The notes under the pieces were generated by a model. The model was not told the origin of the DNA and ran no database searches. It was given only the letters and a program-made list of their open reading frames with translations. A DNA stretch of 64,000 bases from Pantoea rwandensis (GTDB taxonomy: Bacteria; Pseudomonadota; Gammaproteobacteria; Enterobacterales; Enterobacteriaceae): assembly GCF_000759475.1 (NCBI RefSeq), contig NZ_CP009454.1:124001-188000 (forward strand). The letters run 5' to 3'. Of the stretch, positions 36,814-46,283 are shown in pieces (the first letter of the stretch is position 1; every line of letters starts with the position of its first letter). The position numbers and the translations under genes were made by a program.

Positions 36814-37265
36814 GAGCCTGCCATCACCTTTGAAATGTCGCTGAATAACTCAGAAACGAAACAGTTTAGTTAGCCGCTATTCTGAACCCTGGCTAACGCA
36901 TCATTGCTGTGAATTAAAAGGAAATAGCACTGCTGTTCGCAGAATTGGATACAACCACACCATTCTGCTGTTTAGTTATGCAGAAAAATGAACAAAGCCT
37001 AAATTGATGCCAGATATTACTTAAGACCTTTTGAACCTTAGACGCTAACCCGGTGAGTTGCAAAGCAAAAATAGCGTGATAATTACGCTATATGACTGAT
37101 CTAATGTAGGGTCTGAAATGAGCGGTTTTATCAGCACAACAGGAAGGTTAAGTTAATTTATTGATTAACGAGATTTTTCCTGGACTTTAACCGGGTAAAA
37201 AGCAATCACAGCAGGGTAAAAGTTTGTGTGATAAAATAACATCGCCTGCAACCTGGAGAACACTT
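36814..37265. other. Divergent intergenic region before zur
   Basis: About 450 bp between the TraF-like gene and zur with no supportable gene. It is AT-rich, has an imperfect CAGAAT/ATTCTG inverted repeat near 36940-36965, and should hold both promoters. No Zur box was recognised. Confidence 0.45.
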
Positions 37266-37787
37266 ATGTCAAACCTCACGCCCGCACAACTGCTTACTCA
37301 GGCAGAATCCCTTTGCCTTGACCGCGGCGTGCGCCTGACCACTCAACGCGCTGAAGTGCTGCGTTTAATGGCTGAGCAGAATGGTTCGATCAGTGCTTAT
37401 GATCTGCTGGATCAACTCCGCATCAGCGAGCCACAGGCTAAACCTCCGACCATTTACCGCGCGTTGGATTTTCTGTTGGAGCAGGGTTTTATTCATCGTG
37501 TTGAATCGAATAACAGCTATGTGGTTTGCCACCATTTCGACGAGCCTGCGCATACTTCGGTGATGCTGGTGTGTGATGGTTGTGCGGCAGTCAGTGAAAA
37601 ACACGCACACGGCGTAGAAAAGATTATTTCGGGATTGGCCGATCAGGCCGGATTCTCACTGCGCCACACGGTTATTGAAGCCCATGGTTTGTGCGAGAAC
37701 TGCGCAGAAGTCGCAGCGTGCAATCATCACGATAGCTGCGATCACGATCATGAGATTGATACGAAAAAGAGAGTGAGAAAAGGGTGA
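37266..37787 (+). CDS. zur: Zinc uptake regulator Zur
   Basis: 173 residues from the ATG at 37266 (GGAG upstream; an earlier ATG at 37224 lacks one). Fur-family repressor that senses zinc and shuts off zinc import. N-terminal winged helix (about 18-80, RLTTQRAEVLRLMAEQNGSISAYDLLDQL) and C-terminal dimer/metal domain with SYVVCHHFDEPAH near 82-94, the CDGC pair near 103-106 and the CENCAEVAAC pair near 145-154. The histidine-rich tail (NHHDSCDHDHE) may add metal binding. Neighbour of yjbJ as in E. coli. Confidence 0.95.
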   Translation: MSNLTPAQLLTQAESLCLDRGVRLTTQRAEVLRLMAEQNGSISAYDLLDQLRISEPQAKPPTIYRALDFLLEQGFIHRVESNNSYVVCHHFDEPAHTSVMLVCDGCAAVSEKHAHGVEKIISGLADQAGFSLRHTVIEAHGLCENCAEVAACNHHDSCDHDHEIDTKKRVRKG

Positions 37788-37852
37788 GTGGCACTTCCTT
37801 GTGCCTTGCCGACGGGTGATCGGCGGGGTAGGAGCATCTTCCTTAATTTCGG

Positions 37853-38065
37853 TTACCAGCGGTAATCTTTATTGTGACTTTCCCAGTCTTTCACTTCACT
37901 TTCGGCCTGGTCTTTCGCATAGCCGTAGCGTTCCTGAATTTTACCCACAAGCTGATCGCGTTTACCTTCGATGACCGTCATATCGTCATCCGTCAGCTTG
38001 CCCCACTTCTCTTTCATTTTCCCTTTAAACTGCTTCCAGTTACCGCTCGCTTCGTCTTTGTTCAT
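37853..38065 (-). CDS. yjbJ: CsbD family stress protein YjbJ
   Basis: 70-codon gene (69 residues plus stop counted from the ATG at 38065, six bases after GGAGG). Small charged hydrophilic protein with the CsbD pattern: NWKQFKGKMKEKWGKLTDDD near 9-28 and VGKIQERYGYAKDQAE near 40-55. CsbD proteins are abundant, stress-induced and probably intrinsically flexible; function is unknown. Between zur and dinF as in E. coli. Confidence 0.94.
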   Translation of the reverse strand: MNKDEASGNWKQFKGKMKEKWGKLTDDDMTVIEGKRDQLVGKIQERYGYAKDQAESEVKDWESHNKDYRW

Positions 38066-38228
38066 CATAATCCTCCACATCATCCTGAGTGAGATGCGAT
38101 GTTCTCCTAATAAATCAGGAAATCACCCACACAACGCGCTACTCAATTGCGCCGTTTGAGATAATTATAGTAGCCAGATAGGATTACGCAAAAAATACAG
38201 AATAATCTGTAGGTTACGCTTCGCTTAT

Positions 38229-39551
38229 TCAAACAGTGAACCAGCTGTCGTGTCGCCAGTGACGTCGCCACATCCACCAGAGCGTCAAGCCGCGCAAGGC
38301 AAGAAACACCGTCACCGCCAGCCATAAGCCGTGATTACCGAGCCACGGGAGTGTCAGTAAGGCAAGCCCATAACCCACTGCCGCCATCACCATGCTGTTG
38401 CGCATTTCACGCCCACGCGTGGCGCCGATAAACATACCGTCCAGCAGATAACACCAGACACCGATCAGCGGCAGAATCACCTGCCAGCCAAGATAACGAT
38501 CGGCCATCTCTCGCAGTGGCTCAAGCGAGGTGAGCAACGCCACAATTTGAGGGCCGGTTACCGCATAGATGGCGGCGAACGCCAGGGCAACGATACCGGC
38601 CTGACGGCAGGCAGCATGCCAAATCAGTAATAAGCGACTGCGATCTCGTGCTCCCACCGCTTCACCGGAGCAGGCCTCCACGGCATAGGCAAAACCATCC
38701 AGCGCATAGGCCGTAAACGTCAGGAACATCAGCAGTACGGCATTCACCGCAACAACATCTGGCCCTAAACGCGCGCCCAGCAAGGTGAGTGACGCGAAAC
38801 AGATTTGCACCATAAGCGAACGCAGCATGATGTCGCGGTTGAGCCGGAACAGGCGTGCCGCATCACCACGCCAACTCTGTTTTAGCAGATTGAAAGAAAT
38901 GCCACGCAACTTAAGCACACGTACCACCATCCATAACCCCACTCCCAGCGTGACGTACTCTGCCACCGCCGTTGCCGCCGCCGCACCCGCAACGCCCCAG
39001 TGAAGCTTCAGCACAAACAGGAGATCGAGCAGGATATTCACCAGGTTACCGACAATGAGCAGCACCATCGGCGCTCGCGCATATTGCACGCCGAGCAACC
39101 AGCCTAAAATCACCAGATTGGCTAAGGTCGCCGGTGCGCTAAGCCAGCGAATGTTGATAAAAATTTGTGCCTGGTGCTGCACTTCCGGGCTGCCGCCCAT
39201 TAATGAGGCTGCGACCAAACTGAAGGGCGCGCGCAGTAATAAAAACAGCACGCCCGCCACCAGAGCGATCAACAGAGGTTGCGTCAACGCCCGCGCCAGG
39301 GCGGTTTTATCGTTCGCGCCAAACGCCTGCGCAGTCAAACCCGTGGTGCTCATGCGCAGGAACAGCAGCAACATAAAGATGAAACTGGTCGCCGTTGCAC
39401 CTACCGCCACGCCACCGAGGTAAATGGGACTATCGAGATGGCCAATCACTGCCGTATCGACGACACCGAGCAGCGGAACGGTAATATTGGAGAGAATCAT
39501 CGGCAGCGCCAGCCGCCACAATGCTTTATCTGAAGAGGAAAACAGCCGCAT
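38229..39551 (-). CDS. dinF: MATE family efflux protein DinF
   Basis: 440 residues, twelve membrane helices in two MATE repeats. Visible: ALPMILSNITVPLLGVVDTAVIGHL near 14-38 with the conserved Asp, and FLRMSTTGLTAQAFGAND near 64-81. DinF lies downstream of lexA in one transcription unit and is SOS-induced in E. coli; it is thought to export toxic or oxidised compounds and protects against oxidants and bile salts there. The gap to lexA is 126 bp here, larger than in E. coli. Confidence 0.94.
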   Translation of the reverse strand: MRLFSSSDKALWRLALPMILSNITVPLLGVVDTAVIGHLDSPIYLGGVAVGATATSFIFMLLLFLRMSTTGLTAQAFGANDKTALARALTQPLLIALVAGVLFLLLRAPFSLVAASLMGGSPEVQHQAQIFINIRWLSAPATLANLVILGWLLGVQYARAPMVLLIVGNLVNILLDLLFVLKLHWGVAGAAAATAVAEYVTLGVGLWMVVRVLKLRGISFNLLKQSWRGDAARLFRLNRDIMLRSLMVQICFASLTLLGARLGPDVVAVNAVLLMFLTFTAYALDGFAYAVEACSGEAVGARDRSRLLLIWHAACRQAGIVALAFAAIYAVTGPQIVALLTSLEPLREMADRYLGWQVILPLIGVWCYLLDGMFIGATRGREMRNSMVMAAVGYGLALLTLPWLGNHGLWLAVTVFLALRGLTLWWMWRRHWRHDSWFTV

Positions 39552-39677
39552 TCGCCCGTTCCATTGTTGCGCTGGCCAATCGGACCATTAACCGGCAATC
39601 AGCCTGAGGAGGAAAATCAGTGTATCAGACTGCGGTCAGTACAGTGACCAACCGCAGCGGGGGAATTCAACGAGAGA

Positions 39678-40292
39678 TTAAAGCCATTCGCCGTTACGTA
39701 CGATACCCACAGCCAGACCTTCAACGGTCAGAGCCTGCTCACGGGTATCGACTACAATTGGCTGGAATTCGGTGTTTTCTGGCAGCAAATGCACAATGGC
39801 ACCCTGCTTTTTCCAGCGCTTGACGGTCACTTCATCATCAATACGCGCCACCACAACCTGACCATTACGGACTTCCTGAGTTTTATGCACTGCAAGCAAG
39901 TCGCCATCCATAATCCCGATGTCTTTCATCGACATACCACTCACGCGCAGCAGGAAATCAGCGGTAGGTTTAAACAGATTGGCATCAACCTGATAGTGCG
40001 CTTCGATGTGCTCTTGCGCCAGCAGCGGCTCACCGGCGGCCACGCGACCGATCAGCGGTAACCCTTCGGAGACTTCTTCTTCCATTAGCAGGCGGATGCC
40101 GCGAGATGCGCCGGATACAATCTCGATGACGCCTTTACGCGCCAGTGCTTTCAGGTGTTCTTCCGCAGCATTGGGCGAGCGAAAACCCAGTTGCGCAGCA
40201 ATTTCCGCACGCGTTGGCGGCATGCCGGTCTGGTTAATGTGGTCGCGAATCAGATCATAGACCTGTTGCTGCCTGGTGGTTAACGCTTTCAT
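39678..40292 (-). CDS. lexA: SOS repressor LexA
   Basis: 204 residues (E. coli 202). The N-terminal winged helix (about 1-68) binds SOS boxes. Self-cleavage occurs at the Ala86-Gly87 bond in GRVAAGEP; the catalytic dyad is Ser121 (SGMSM) and Lys158 (VTVKRW), both shifted by two from E. coli numbering. Two LexA boxes upstream give autoregulation. dinF follows in the same direction. Confidence 0.98.
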   Translation of the reverse strand: MKALTTRQQQVYDLIRDHINQTGMPPTRAEIAAQLGFRSPNAAEEHLKALARKGVIEIVSGASRGIRLLMEEEVSEGLPLIGRVAAGEPLLAQEHIEAHYQVDANLFKPTADFLLRVSGMSMKDIGIMDGDLLAVHKTQEVRNGQVVVARIDDEVTVKRWKKQGAIVHLLPENTEFQPIVVDTREQALTVEGLAVGIVRNGEWL

Positions 40293-40300
40293 CCCGCCCC

Positions 40301-40335
40301 CTGGTTGTTTATACAGTCGCTGTGAGTATATACAG
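40301..40335 (-). promoter_or_regulatory. Twin LexA boxes of lexA
   Basis: CTGGTTGTTTATACAG (40301-40316) and CTGTGAGTATATACAG (40320-40335) both fit CTG-N10-CAG and are adjacent, as in the E. coli lexA promoter. Confidence 0.96.
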
Positions 40336-40397
40336 GTATTGGCGAAATGAAAACCAAAACAGAGGGAAAAATCAGCGGTTTGAAGATTCTGGAATAC

Positions 40398-40766
40398 CTA
40401 TCGCAAATGCGACCAGAGCAGCGCGATCCAGACAAACAGAGCCAGTAAGATAGCCAGCAATACCGCCGCTGAGCCCATATCTTTTGCTCGTCCGGCTAAA
40501 GGATGGCGCTCTTGCCCAATGCGGTCCACCACCGCTTCGATGGCGCTATTCAGGATTTCAACGATGATCACCAGCACCACGGAGCCAATCATCAGCACAC
40601 GGGAAATCGCATCAACATCCAGCCAGCAGGCCACCACAATCGCCACCAGTGCGGCAATGGCTTCCTGACGAAATGCGGCTTCATGTTGCCAGGCGGCGCG
40701 CAAGCCCTGCCAGGAATAACCGGCTGCATTCACTATTCTTTGAATACCGGTGACGTTATTTGCCAT
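40398..40766 (-). CDS. dgkA: Diacylglycerol kinase DgkA
   Basis: 122 residues from the ATG at 40766. Small trimeric inner-membrane kinase that recycles diacylglycerol to phosphatidic acid. Three membrane helices follow an amphipathic N-terminus (GIQRIVNAAGYSWQGLRAAWQHEAAFRQE). The conserved active-site stretch VEILNSAIEAVVDRIG is near 68-83. Divergent from plsB as in E. coli, so two phospholipid genes share one promoter region. Confidence 0.97.
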   Translation of the reverse strand: MANNVTGIQRIVNAAGYSWQGLRAAWQHEAAFRQEAIAALVAIVVACWLDVDAISRVLMIGSVVLVIIVEILNSAIEAVVDRIGQERHPLAGRAKDMGSAAVLLAILLALFVWIALLWSHLR

Positions 40767-40893
40767 GCTTTGGAACCCTTGATGTGATTTGGCGTCAATA
40801 TGTGGGCTGTTTGAGGTCGTGTAAGCCACAGATCTTCGTTGCACTTTCTGGTATGCTTGCCGCGCTTTGCTAACAAGAGGCTTTAAGTTGTCT

Positions 40894-43317
40894 ATGTCAG
40901 GTTGGCGTAAACTTTATTACAAACTATTGAATTTACCACTCTCTTTTTTGGTAAAGAGTAAGGTCATTCCGACCGATCCTGTCTCAGAACACGGGATCGA
41001 TCCGACGCGTCCAGTGATGTATGTTTTGCCTTATGATTCAAAGGCTGACCTGCTCACTCTCCGGGCGCAGTGCCTGAAACATGATCTGCCCGATCCGCTG
41101 GCTCCGCTGGAGATCGACGGCACGCTATTGCCGCGTCACGTGTTTATTCACGATGGCCCACGCGTATTCCCCTATTTCGTTGCCAATCCTGAGTCGGTGA
41201 AGCTATTCCACGACTACCTCGATTTGCACCGCAGTAATCCGAATCTCGACGTCCAGATGTTACCGGTTGCGGTCATGTTTGGTCGTGCGCCAGGACGTGA
41301 AATCCAGGGTGAAGATACGCCGCATCTGCGCATCCTTAATGGTGTAGAGAAATTCTTCGCCATTTTGTGGCACGGACGTGACAGCTTTGTGCGCTTCTCG
41401 CCAACCGTTTCCCTGCGCCAGATGGCGACAGAGCACGGCACCGATAAGTCGATTGCCCAGAAGCTGGCACGCGTGGCACGCATTCACTTCGCGCGTCAGC
41501 GTCTGGCTGCAGTCGGGCCACGTCTGCCCGCACGTCAGGATCTGTTCAATAAGCTGCTGCAATCCAAAGCGATTGAAAAAGCGGTTGAAGATGAAGCGCG
41601 CAGCAAAAAAATCTCGCACGAGAAAGCCCAGCAGAATGCCGTTGAGATGATGGAAGAGGTCGCAGCGAACTTCTCGTATGAGGCCATTCGCGTCACAGAC
41701 CGCGTGATGGGCTGGCTGTGGAGCCGTCTTTATCAGGGCATCAACGTCAACGGTGGCGAGCGTGTGCGTCAGCTGGCGCAAGATGGCCACGAAATTGTGT
41801 ATGTGCCCTGCCATCGCAGTCACATGGACTATTTACTGCTCTCTTACGTGCTCTACCATCAGGGCCTGGTGCCGCCACACATCGCGGCCGGCATCAACCT
41901 GAACTTCTGGCCAGCGGGTCCGATTTTCCGTCGCCTGGGCGCTTTCTTTATCCGTCGTACCTTCAAGGGCAACAAACTCTATTCCACGGTGTTCCGTGAA
42001 TACCTGGGCGAGTTGTTCAGCCGCGGATATTCAGTCGAGTATTTCGTTGAAGGCGGGCGCTCACGCACGGGCCGACTGCTGGATCCTAAAACCGGCACGC
42101 TGTCGATGACGTTGCAAGCCATGTTGCGCGGCGGTAGCCGTCCGATTACGTTTGTTCCGATCTACATCGGCTATGAACACGTCATGGAAGTGGGTACTTA
42201 CGCCAAAGAGTTACGTGGCGCGGCCAAAGAGAAAGAGAGTTTCCTGCAGATGGTGCGCGGGTTACGTAAACTGCGCAATCTTGGCCAGGGCTACGTTAAC
42301 TTCGGCGAACCCCTGCCGTTGATGAACTATCTGAACAAAAACGTGCCGGAATGGCGTGATGCGATCGATCCGATTGAACCGCAGCGTCCGGCATGGATGA
42401 CGCCGACCGTGAATGATATTGCGGCACGTCTGATGGTGCGCATTAACGAAGCCGGTGCAGCCAACGCCATGAACCTGTGCGTCACCGCGTTGCTGGCTTC
42501 TCGTCAGCGTTCTCTGACGCGTGAGCAGTTGATTGAGCAACTGGAATGCTATACCCAGCTGCTGCGTAACGTGCCTTATTCGCCGGAAGCGACTGTGCCG
42601 GAGATGAGTGCTGAAGCGCTGCTTGATCACGCCATGGGCATGAACAAGTTCGAGACGGAACAAGACAACATTGGCGATATCATCATTCTGCCGCGCGAGC
42701 AGGCCGTCCTGATGACCTACTACCGCAACAACATCCACCACATGCTGGTCATGCCATCGCTGATTGCCGCTATTGTGCAGCAGCATCGTGAGATCAGTGA
42801 GGCGGAGCTGCTGCGTCAGGTGAGTCTGGTTTACCCGATGCTGAAGAGTGAGCTGTTCCTGCGCTGGGATAACGCCGAGCTGCCAGGCGTGCTGAATGCC
42901 CTCTGTGCTGAGATGGCACGACAAGGCCTGATTACCGAGCATGATGGGCAGTTACGCATGAATCCAGTGCGTCACCGCTCGCTGCAATTGCTGGCTGCCG
43001 GTATCCGTGAAACGTTGCAGCGTTTTGCCATCACCTTCGCCATTCTGAGTGCCAAGCCGACGATTAACCGCGGCACGCTGGAGAAAGAGAGCCGCACGCT
43101 GGCGCAGCGTTTGTCTGTGTTGCATGGCATTAATGCGCCAGAGTTCTTCGACAAAGCGGTATTTACCGCGCTGGTGCTGTCACTGCGTGATGAAGGCTAC
43201 ATCAGTGATTCAGGCGATGCCGATGCGGAACGCACCCACATTATGTGGCAGATGCTGGCAGAGCTGGTGACCGGTGATGTCCGTTTGACTATTGAAAGCG
43301 CTGTAGCCCACGAATAA
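40894..43317 (+). CDS. plsB: Glycerol-3-phosphate acyltransferase PlsB
   Basis: 807 residues, identical in length to E. coli PlsB, starting [17 protein letters not shown] at the ATG 40894 (an upstream in-frame start at 40867 is not needed). Inner-membrane enzyme for the first acylation of phospholipid synthesis from acyl-ACP or acyl-CoA. Acyltransferase motif I is [12 protein letters not shown] near 304-315 (HX4D), followed by [12 protein letters not shown] near 350, [12 protein letters not shown] near 383 and PIYIGYE near 417. A bidirectional terminator separates it from convergent ubiA. Confidence 0.98.
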   Translation: MSGWRKLYYKLLNLPLSFLVKSKVIPTDPVSEHGIDPTRPVMYVLPYDSKADLLTLRAQCLKHDLPDPLAPLEIDGTLLPRHVFIHDGPRVFPYFVANPESVKLFHDYLDLHRSNPNLDVQMLPVAVMFGRAPGREIQGEDTPHLRILNGVEKFFAILWHGRDSFVRFSPTVSLRQMATEHGTDKSIAQKLARVARIHFARQRLAAVGPRLPARQDLFNKLLQSKAIEKAVEDEARSKKISHEKAQQNAVEMMEEVAANFSYEAIRVTDRVMGWLWSRLYQGINVNGGERVRQLAQDGHEIVYVPCHRSHMDYLLLSYVLYHQGLVPPHIAAGINLNFWPAGPIFRRLGAFFIRRTFKGNKLYSTVFREYLGELFSRGYSVEYFVEGGRSRTGRLLDPKTGTLSMTLQAMLRGGSRPITFVPIYIGYEHVMEVGTYAKELRGAAKEKESFLQMVRGLRKLRNLGQGYVNFGEPLPLMNYLNKNVPEWRDAIDPIEPQRPAWMTPTVNDIAARLMVRINEAGAANAMNLCVTALLASRQRSLTREQLIEQLECYTQLLRNVPYSPEATVPEMSAEALLDHAMGMNKFETEQDNIGDIIILPREQAVLMTYYRNNIHHMLVMPSLIAAIVQQHREISEAELLRQVSLVYPMLKSELFLRWDNAELPGVLNALCAEMARQGLITEHDGQLRMNPVRHRSLQLLAAGIRETLQRFAITFAILSAKPTINRGTLEKESRTLAQRLSVLHGINAPEFFDKAVFTALVLSLRDEGYISDSGDADAERTHIMWQMLAELVTGDVRLTIESAVAHE

Positions 43318-43336
43318 CGTCGGGCATCAAAAACAG

Positions 43337-43366
43337 AAAGGCGACCCTCAACGGGTCGCCTTTTTT
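43337..43366. terminator. Bidirectional terminator between plsB and ubiA
   Basis: AAAGGCGACCC-TCAAC-GGGTCGCCTTT with flanking A and T runs, centred between the convergent stops. Confidence 0.93.
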
Positions 43367-43380
43367 ATGGCATTAACCAC

Positions 43381-44265
43381 TTAAAACAGGTCAATAAATG
43401 GCTGAGTATTGAGAAGTACGCCGATAAACAGCACCAGCCCAACATAGTTATTATTCAGAAAGGCCTGGAAGCAAGGATCGCGTTCACGTTGAGCAATCAG
43501 CTTTTGTTGATACACAAAGAAGCCGCCCGCCACCAGCAGTGACCAGTAAAACGCACCGTTCAGATGCAACATCAATCCCACCAGCGCCATTAGCCCCAGC
43601 GTGGCCAACTGCAATAAGCCGATGATCAACTTATCGAAACGACCGAACAGAATCGCCGTGGATTTCACGCCAATCTTCAGGTCGTCATCACGATCAACCA
43701 TCGCGTATTGCGTGTCGTAAGCCACCGTCCAGCAGATATTCGCGAAGAACACCAGCCAGCAAACAAGAGGTAAGGACTCACTAACTGCCGCCCAACCCAT
43801 TGGAATCGCCCAGCCGAATGCCGCTCCCAATACCACCTGGGGTAAATGGGTGTAGCGCTTCATAAACGGATAGACCCATGCCAGTGCCAGGCCACCAAAT
43901 GACAGCAAAATCGTCATACGGTTCATGGTCAGCACGAGCGCAAATGCCAGCAACCCCAGCACGACAAACAGGATTTTGGCCTCTTTCTCCGTCACCACGC
44001 CGCTCGCCAGCGGACGCGATGCGGTCCGTTTGACATGACCATCCACCTTACGGTCCGCATAATCATTGATCACGCAGCCCGCGGCACGCATCACAATGAC
44101 GCCGAGCACAAATACCACCAGCACAGACAAAGGCGGCACCGCCATGCCTGATAACCACAGTGCCCACATTGTGGGCCACAGCAGCAACAGCGTGCCAATC
44201 GGTTTATCGATGCGCATCAGGCGCCGATAAGCCTGCCATTTGGTCATGGTTAAGGTTTTTTCCAC
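43381..44265 (-). CDS. ubiA: 4-hydroxybenzoate octaprenyltransferase UbiA
   Basis: 294 residues, eight or nine membrane helices. Prenylates 4-hydroxybenzoate in ubiquinone synthesis. The first aspartate-rich site is in [18 protein letters not shown] near 68-85 and the second in [16 protein letters not shown] near 184-199; both bind the prenyl diphosphate through magnesium. Only six bases follow the ubiC stop, so the ubiCA operon of E. coli is kept. Confidence 0.97.
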   Translation of the reverse strand: MEKTLTMTKWQAYRRLMRIDKPIGTLLLLWPTMWALWLSGMAVPPLSVLVVFVLGVIVMRAAGCVINDYADRKVDGHVKRTASRPLASGVVTEKEAKILFVVLGLLAFALVLTMNRMTILLSFGGLALAWVYPFMKRYTHLPQVVLGAAFGWAIPMGWAAVSESLPLVCWLVFFANICWTVAYDTQYAMVDRDDDLKIGVKSTAILFGRFDKLIIGLLQLATLGLMALVGLMLHLNGAFYWSLLVAGGFFVYQQKLIAQRERDPCFQAFLNNNYVGLVLFIGVLLNTQPFIDLF

Positions 44266-44271
44266 AATCCT

Positions 44272-44790
44272 TTATCCTTGATTCAGCGCGCGGTACAACG
44301 GCGACGCTGGTAAAAACAGTTCAGTTAGCAGCAGCGGTTTGCCTGATAAACGCAGGCGCGAGCGGCGTCCCCACAGATCATCCACCTGGCCGGGATCGAT
44401 AAAATCGCGGCTCAGCGTCGAGGAGGCGAAAAGATAGCGCCCCAACGGACGGGTGCCAAGATTTTGCAGCATCTGCTCCGGGCCGTTCAACGTGCTTTCT
44501 GGCACCACGGTTCGCCCAATCAGCCAGGGTTCGCCATCGCCACACAGCACAATTTCACGTAACCAAAAGCGCTCATCGGCGGGCAGGAATTCCGCTTCTG
44601 GCGCCATCTCGTCAGCGGTAATAAAGCTTTCGCGGATCAGTTCCACCGTCACCTGCTGGCAATGCTGCTCGAAACGACGCGTCATGGAGTCTTCCTCCAG
44701 CAACCAGTCAAGCAGAGGGGGGGAAAGCAAGGGGGAAGTGGCTGGCAGCCAATGCAGTGCGAGTAACTGGCGCAGCGCGTGATGCGACAT
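44272..44790 (-). CDS. ubiC: Chorismate pyruvate-lyase UbiC
   Basis: 172 residues (E. coli 165). Makes 4-hydroxybenzoate and pyruvate from chorismate, the first ubiquinone-specific step. Conserved features: [16 protein letters not shown] near 28-43 including the product-binding Arg region, and [26 protein letters not shown] near 140-165 with the catalytic Glu. First gene of ubiCA. Confidence 0.96.
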   Translation of the reverse strand: MSHHALRQLLALHWLPATSPLLSPPLLDWLLEEDSMTRRFEQHCQQVTVELIRESFITADEMAPEAEFLPADERFWLREIVLCGDGEPWLIGRTVVPESTLNGPEQMLQNLGTRPLGRYLFASSTLSRDFIDPGQVDDLWGRRSRLRLSGKPLLLTELFLPASPLYRALNQG

Positions 44791-44880
44791 CAGGACATCT
44801 CCGGAGAAAAAGTTGCCCTAGTTTAACGCAGAGAATCGGGCGTGGCACTGCTGGTTGTGCCACACCCGACAGAAGGGGGA

Positions 44881-45291
44881 TTATTCGCGCTTTAAGCGAT
44901 TGCTATTGGCTAACCACAGCGTGACCACCAGAATTAAAATCGCCGCTGAATAATAAAGCGTGTCGAACGGGTTTTTGTGGTCAACGATTATTAGACGAAT
45001 GATTGCGGTGATGCCGATATAGATGAAATAACGCAGCGGAAAGTGATAGCCGGACTGGAAGTACTTCACGATCAGCGCGATAAATTCAAAATAAAGAAAA
45101 TAGATCACAATGCCTTCGATCAGCAGGTAGGACGACGCCTGCTCACCGGTGCTGAACAGCACATTGGCTAAATGGATTGTCTCTTTGCCAAGGAAGACCA
45201 CCAGGATGACAGCCAGCGTCACCAAACCCATATTCAGAACCCATTGTAAAACTGAAGCAATAAGCTGCCCCATCGCTGATTTTGTTGTCAT
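44881..45291 (-). CDS. psiE: Phosphate-starvation-inducible protein PsiE
   Basis: 136 residues from the ATG at 45291, the E. coli length; the in-frame extension to 45333 is not conserved. Inner-membrane protein with four helices; [17 protein letters not shown], then [20 protein letters not shown] and the end SNRLKRE are hallmarks. In E. coli psiE is activated by PhoB and repressed by cAMP-CRP. A perfect CRP core lies 50 bp upstream. Its neighbour here is a Pho-type uptake cluster and not the maltose genes. Confidence 0.96.
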   Translation of the reverse strand: MTTKSAMGQLIASVLQWVLNMGLVTLAVILVVFLGKETIHLANVLFSTGEQASSYLLIEGIVIYFLYFEFIALIVKYFQSGYHFPLRYFIYIGITAIIRLIIVDHKNPFDTLYYSAAILILVVTLWLANSNRLKRE

Positions 45292-45340
45292 TTTTATGCG
45301 CCTCAAAGTACGGAAACTTTCTGAGGCTATCATGCTGTAG

Positions 45341-45356
45341 TGTGATCAAAATCACA
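45341..45356. promoter_or_regulatory. CRP site in the psiE promoter
   Basis: TGTGATCAAAATCACA, perfect TGTGA-N6-TCACA, between psiE and the GntR-type gene. CRP is a known repressor of psiE in E. coli. Confidence 0.85.
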
Positions 45357-45361
45357 ATATG

Positions 45362-46060
45362 CTACACATCAACATCCACACAGAGCGCGTCATAACGCCA
45401 GTACTCACAGTCACAGTCGATCACCCGTTTATGTTGATCGCGGTTGATACGTGTAATCAGTAATCCGGGAGTGCCGCTGGCGACATTAAGTGCCGGTGCA
45501 GCGCGCGCCGGTAACGGACCAGGAAGAATGGTAAAGCGTGCGCCGCCGTAACGAATGCCATAACGCTGATCGTAGAGGTCGGTGAGCGAGCGGGTCAGAT
45601 CTTCTTCCAGCAGGCCAGGAAAAAAGGCCGGGTTGAGGTAATGTTCGACATACAACACCGCGCGGCCATCGATACGTCGCAGGCGGCGAATGCGAAATAC
45701 ACTATCGCCTTCTAATAGCTGTAAATGTCGCGCAATCACCAGCTGTGCCGGGACCTCCCGCGCCTCAATCACTTCAGTAAGGGCGATACGGCCTTGTTCG
45801 GCCGCCATGGCATGAAAGTGGCTGTGATGGGCCGGGTTATACACCAGCCTTGGCGGTGCGAGAAACCAGCCTCGACGCAATTCACGGTAAATAATGCCCT
45901 GCGCTTCCAGCAAGCCCAGCGCCTCACGCAGGGTAATGCGCGTGGTGGAATAGAATTCACTCAAACTGCGTTCTGCCGGTAAACGCCCGCTGGCAAATTC
46001 ACCGTTTTCAATGCGTTCACTCAGCGCCGTAGCAATCACATCCACCGTTTTTGACGACAT
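45362..46060 (-). CDS. GntR/HutC-family regulator, PhnR-like
   Basis: 232 residues. N-terminal winged helix (about 5-65: SGRLPAERSLSEFYSTTRITLREALGLLEAQG) and a C-terminal UTRA effector domain. The end, DQHKRVIDCDCEYWRYDALCVDVDV in outline, parallels Salmonella PhnR ([24 protein letters not shown]), the regulator of 2-aminoethylphosphonate genes, as does the WFLAPPRL.YNP segment near 65. It is divergent from an ABC importer operon of the same PhnSTUV type. PHO-like repeats stand 33 bp upstream of its start and a CTAG-centred palindrome lies in the shared promoter region. Effector probably an organophosphorus compound; unproven. Confidence 0.88.
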   Translation of the reverse strand: MSSKTVDVIATALSERIENGEFASGRLPAERSLSEFYSTTRITLREALGLLEAQGIIYRELRRGWFLAPPRLVYNPAHHSHFHAMAAEQGRIALTEVIEAREVPAQLVIARHLQLLEGDSVFRIRRLRRIDGRAVLYVEHYLNPAFFPGLLEEDLTRSLTDLYDQRYGIRYGGARFTILPGPLPARAAPALNVASGTPGLLITRINRDQHKRVIDCDCEYWRYDALCVDVDV

Positions 46061-46092
46061 TCTTTAGCCTCATTTTGGGGCAATTCTGCACT

Positions 46093-46121
46093 ATGACAGT
46101 TCGATGACTACAATATGACAG
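46093..46121 (-). promoter_or_regulatory. Tandem PHO boxes upstream of the PhnR-like gene
   Basis: Reading on the minus strand: CTGTCAT-ATTG-TAGTCAT-CGAA-CTGTCAT. Three PhoB 7-mers at exact 11-bp spacing, two of them perfect. This matches overlapping PHO boxes and points to PhoB activation of the regulator gene. Confidence 0.78.
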
Positions 46122-46189
46122 GCATATCCCACGCTTTCGCGCGCTGTATCCGCATGTGGAGCTGCGCGTCACACCACATTTCACCACCA

Positions 46190-46223
46190 TGGTCATAAAA
46201 CCTTCATCTGATCGGGCTACATT
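46190..46223 (+). promoter_or_regulatory. PHO-like box and -10 of the uptake operon
   Basis: TGGTCAT-AAAA-CCTTCAT (46190-46207) resembles a PHO box with two mismatches per 7-mer and the AT spacer. A -10 TACATT (46218-46223) follows after 10 bp, the spacing used at PhoB-dependent promoters that lack a -35. Confidence 0.6.
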
Positions 46224-46237
46224 GGCTCGGTTCTTGC

Positions 46238-46249
46238 TGGACTAGACCA
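46238..46249. promoter_or_regulatory. Candidate PhnR-like operator
   Basis: TGGACTAGACCA is a CTAG-centred inverted repeat with one mismatched pair, located just past the predicted transcription start of the uptake operon. GntR/HutC proteins often bind such sites. Confidence 0.5.
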
Positions 46250-46283
46250 AGACGTCCCACAACTTACACCCGGAGCAATCGAG

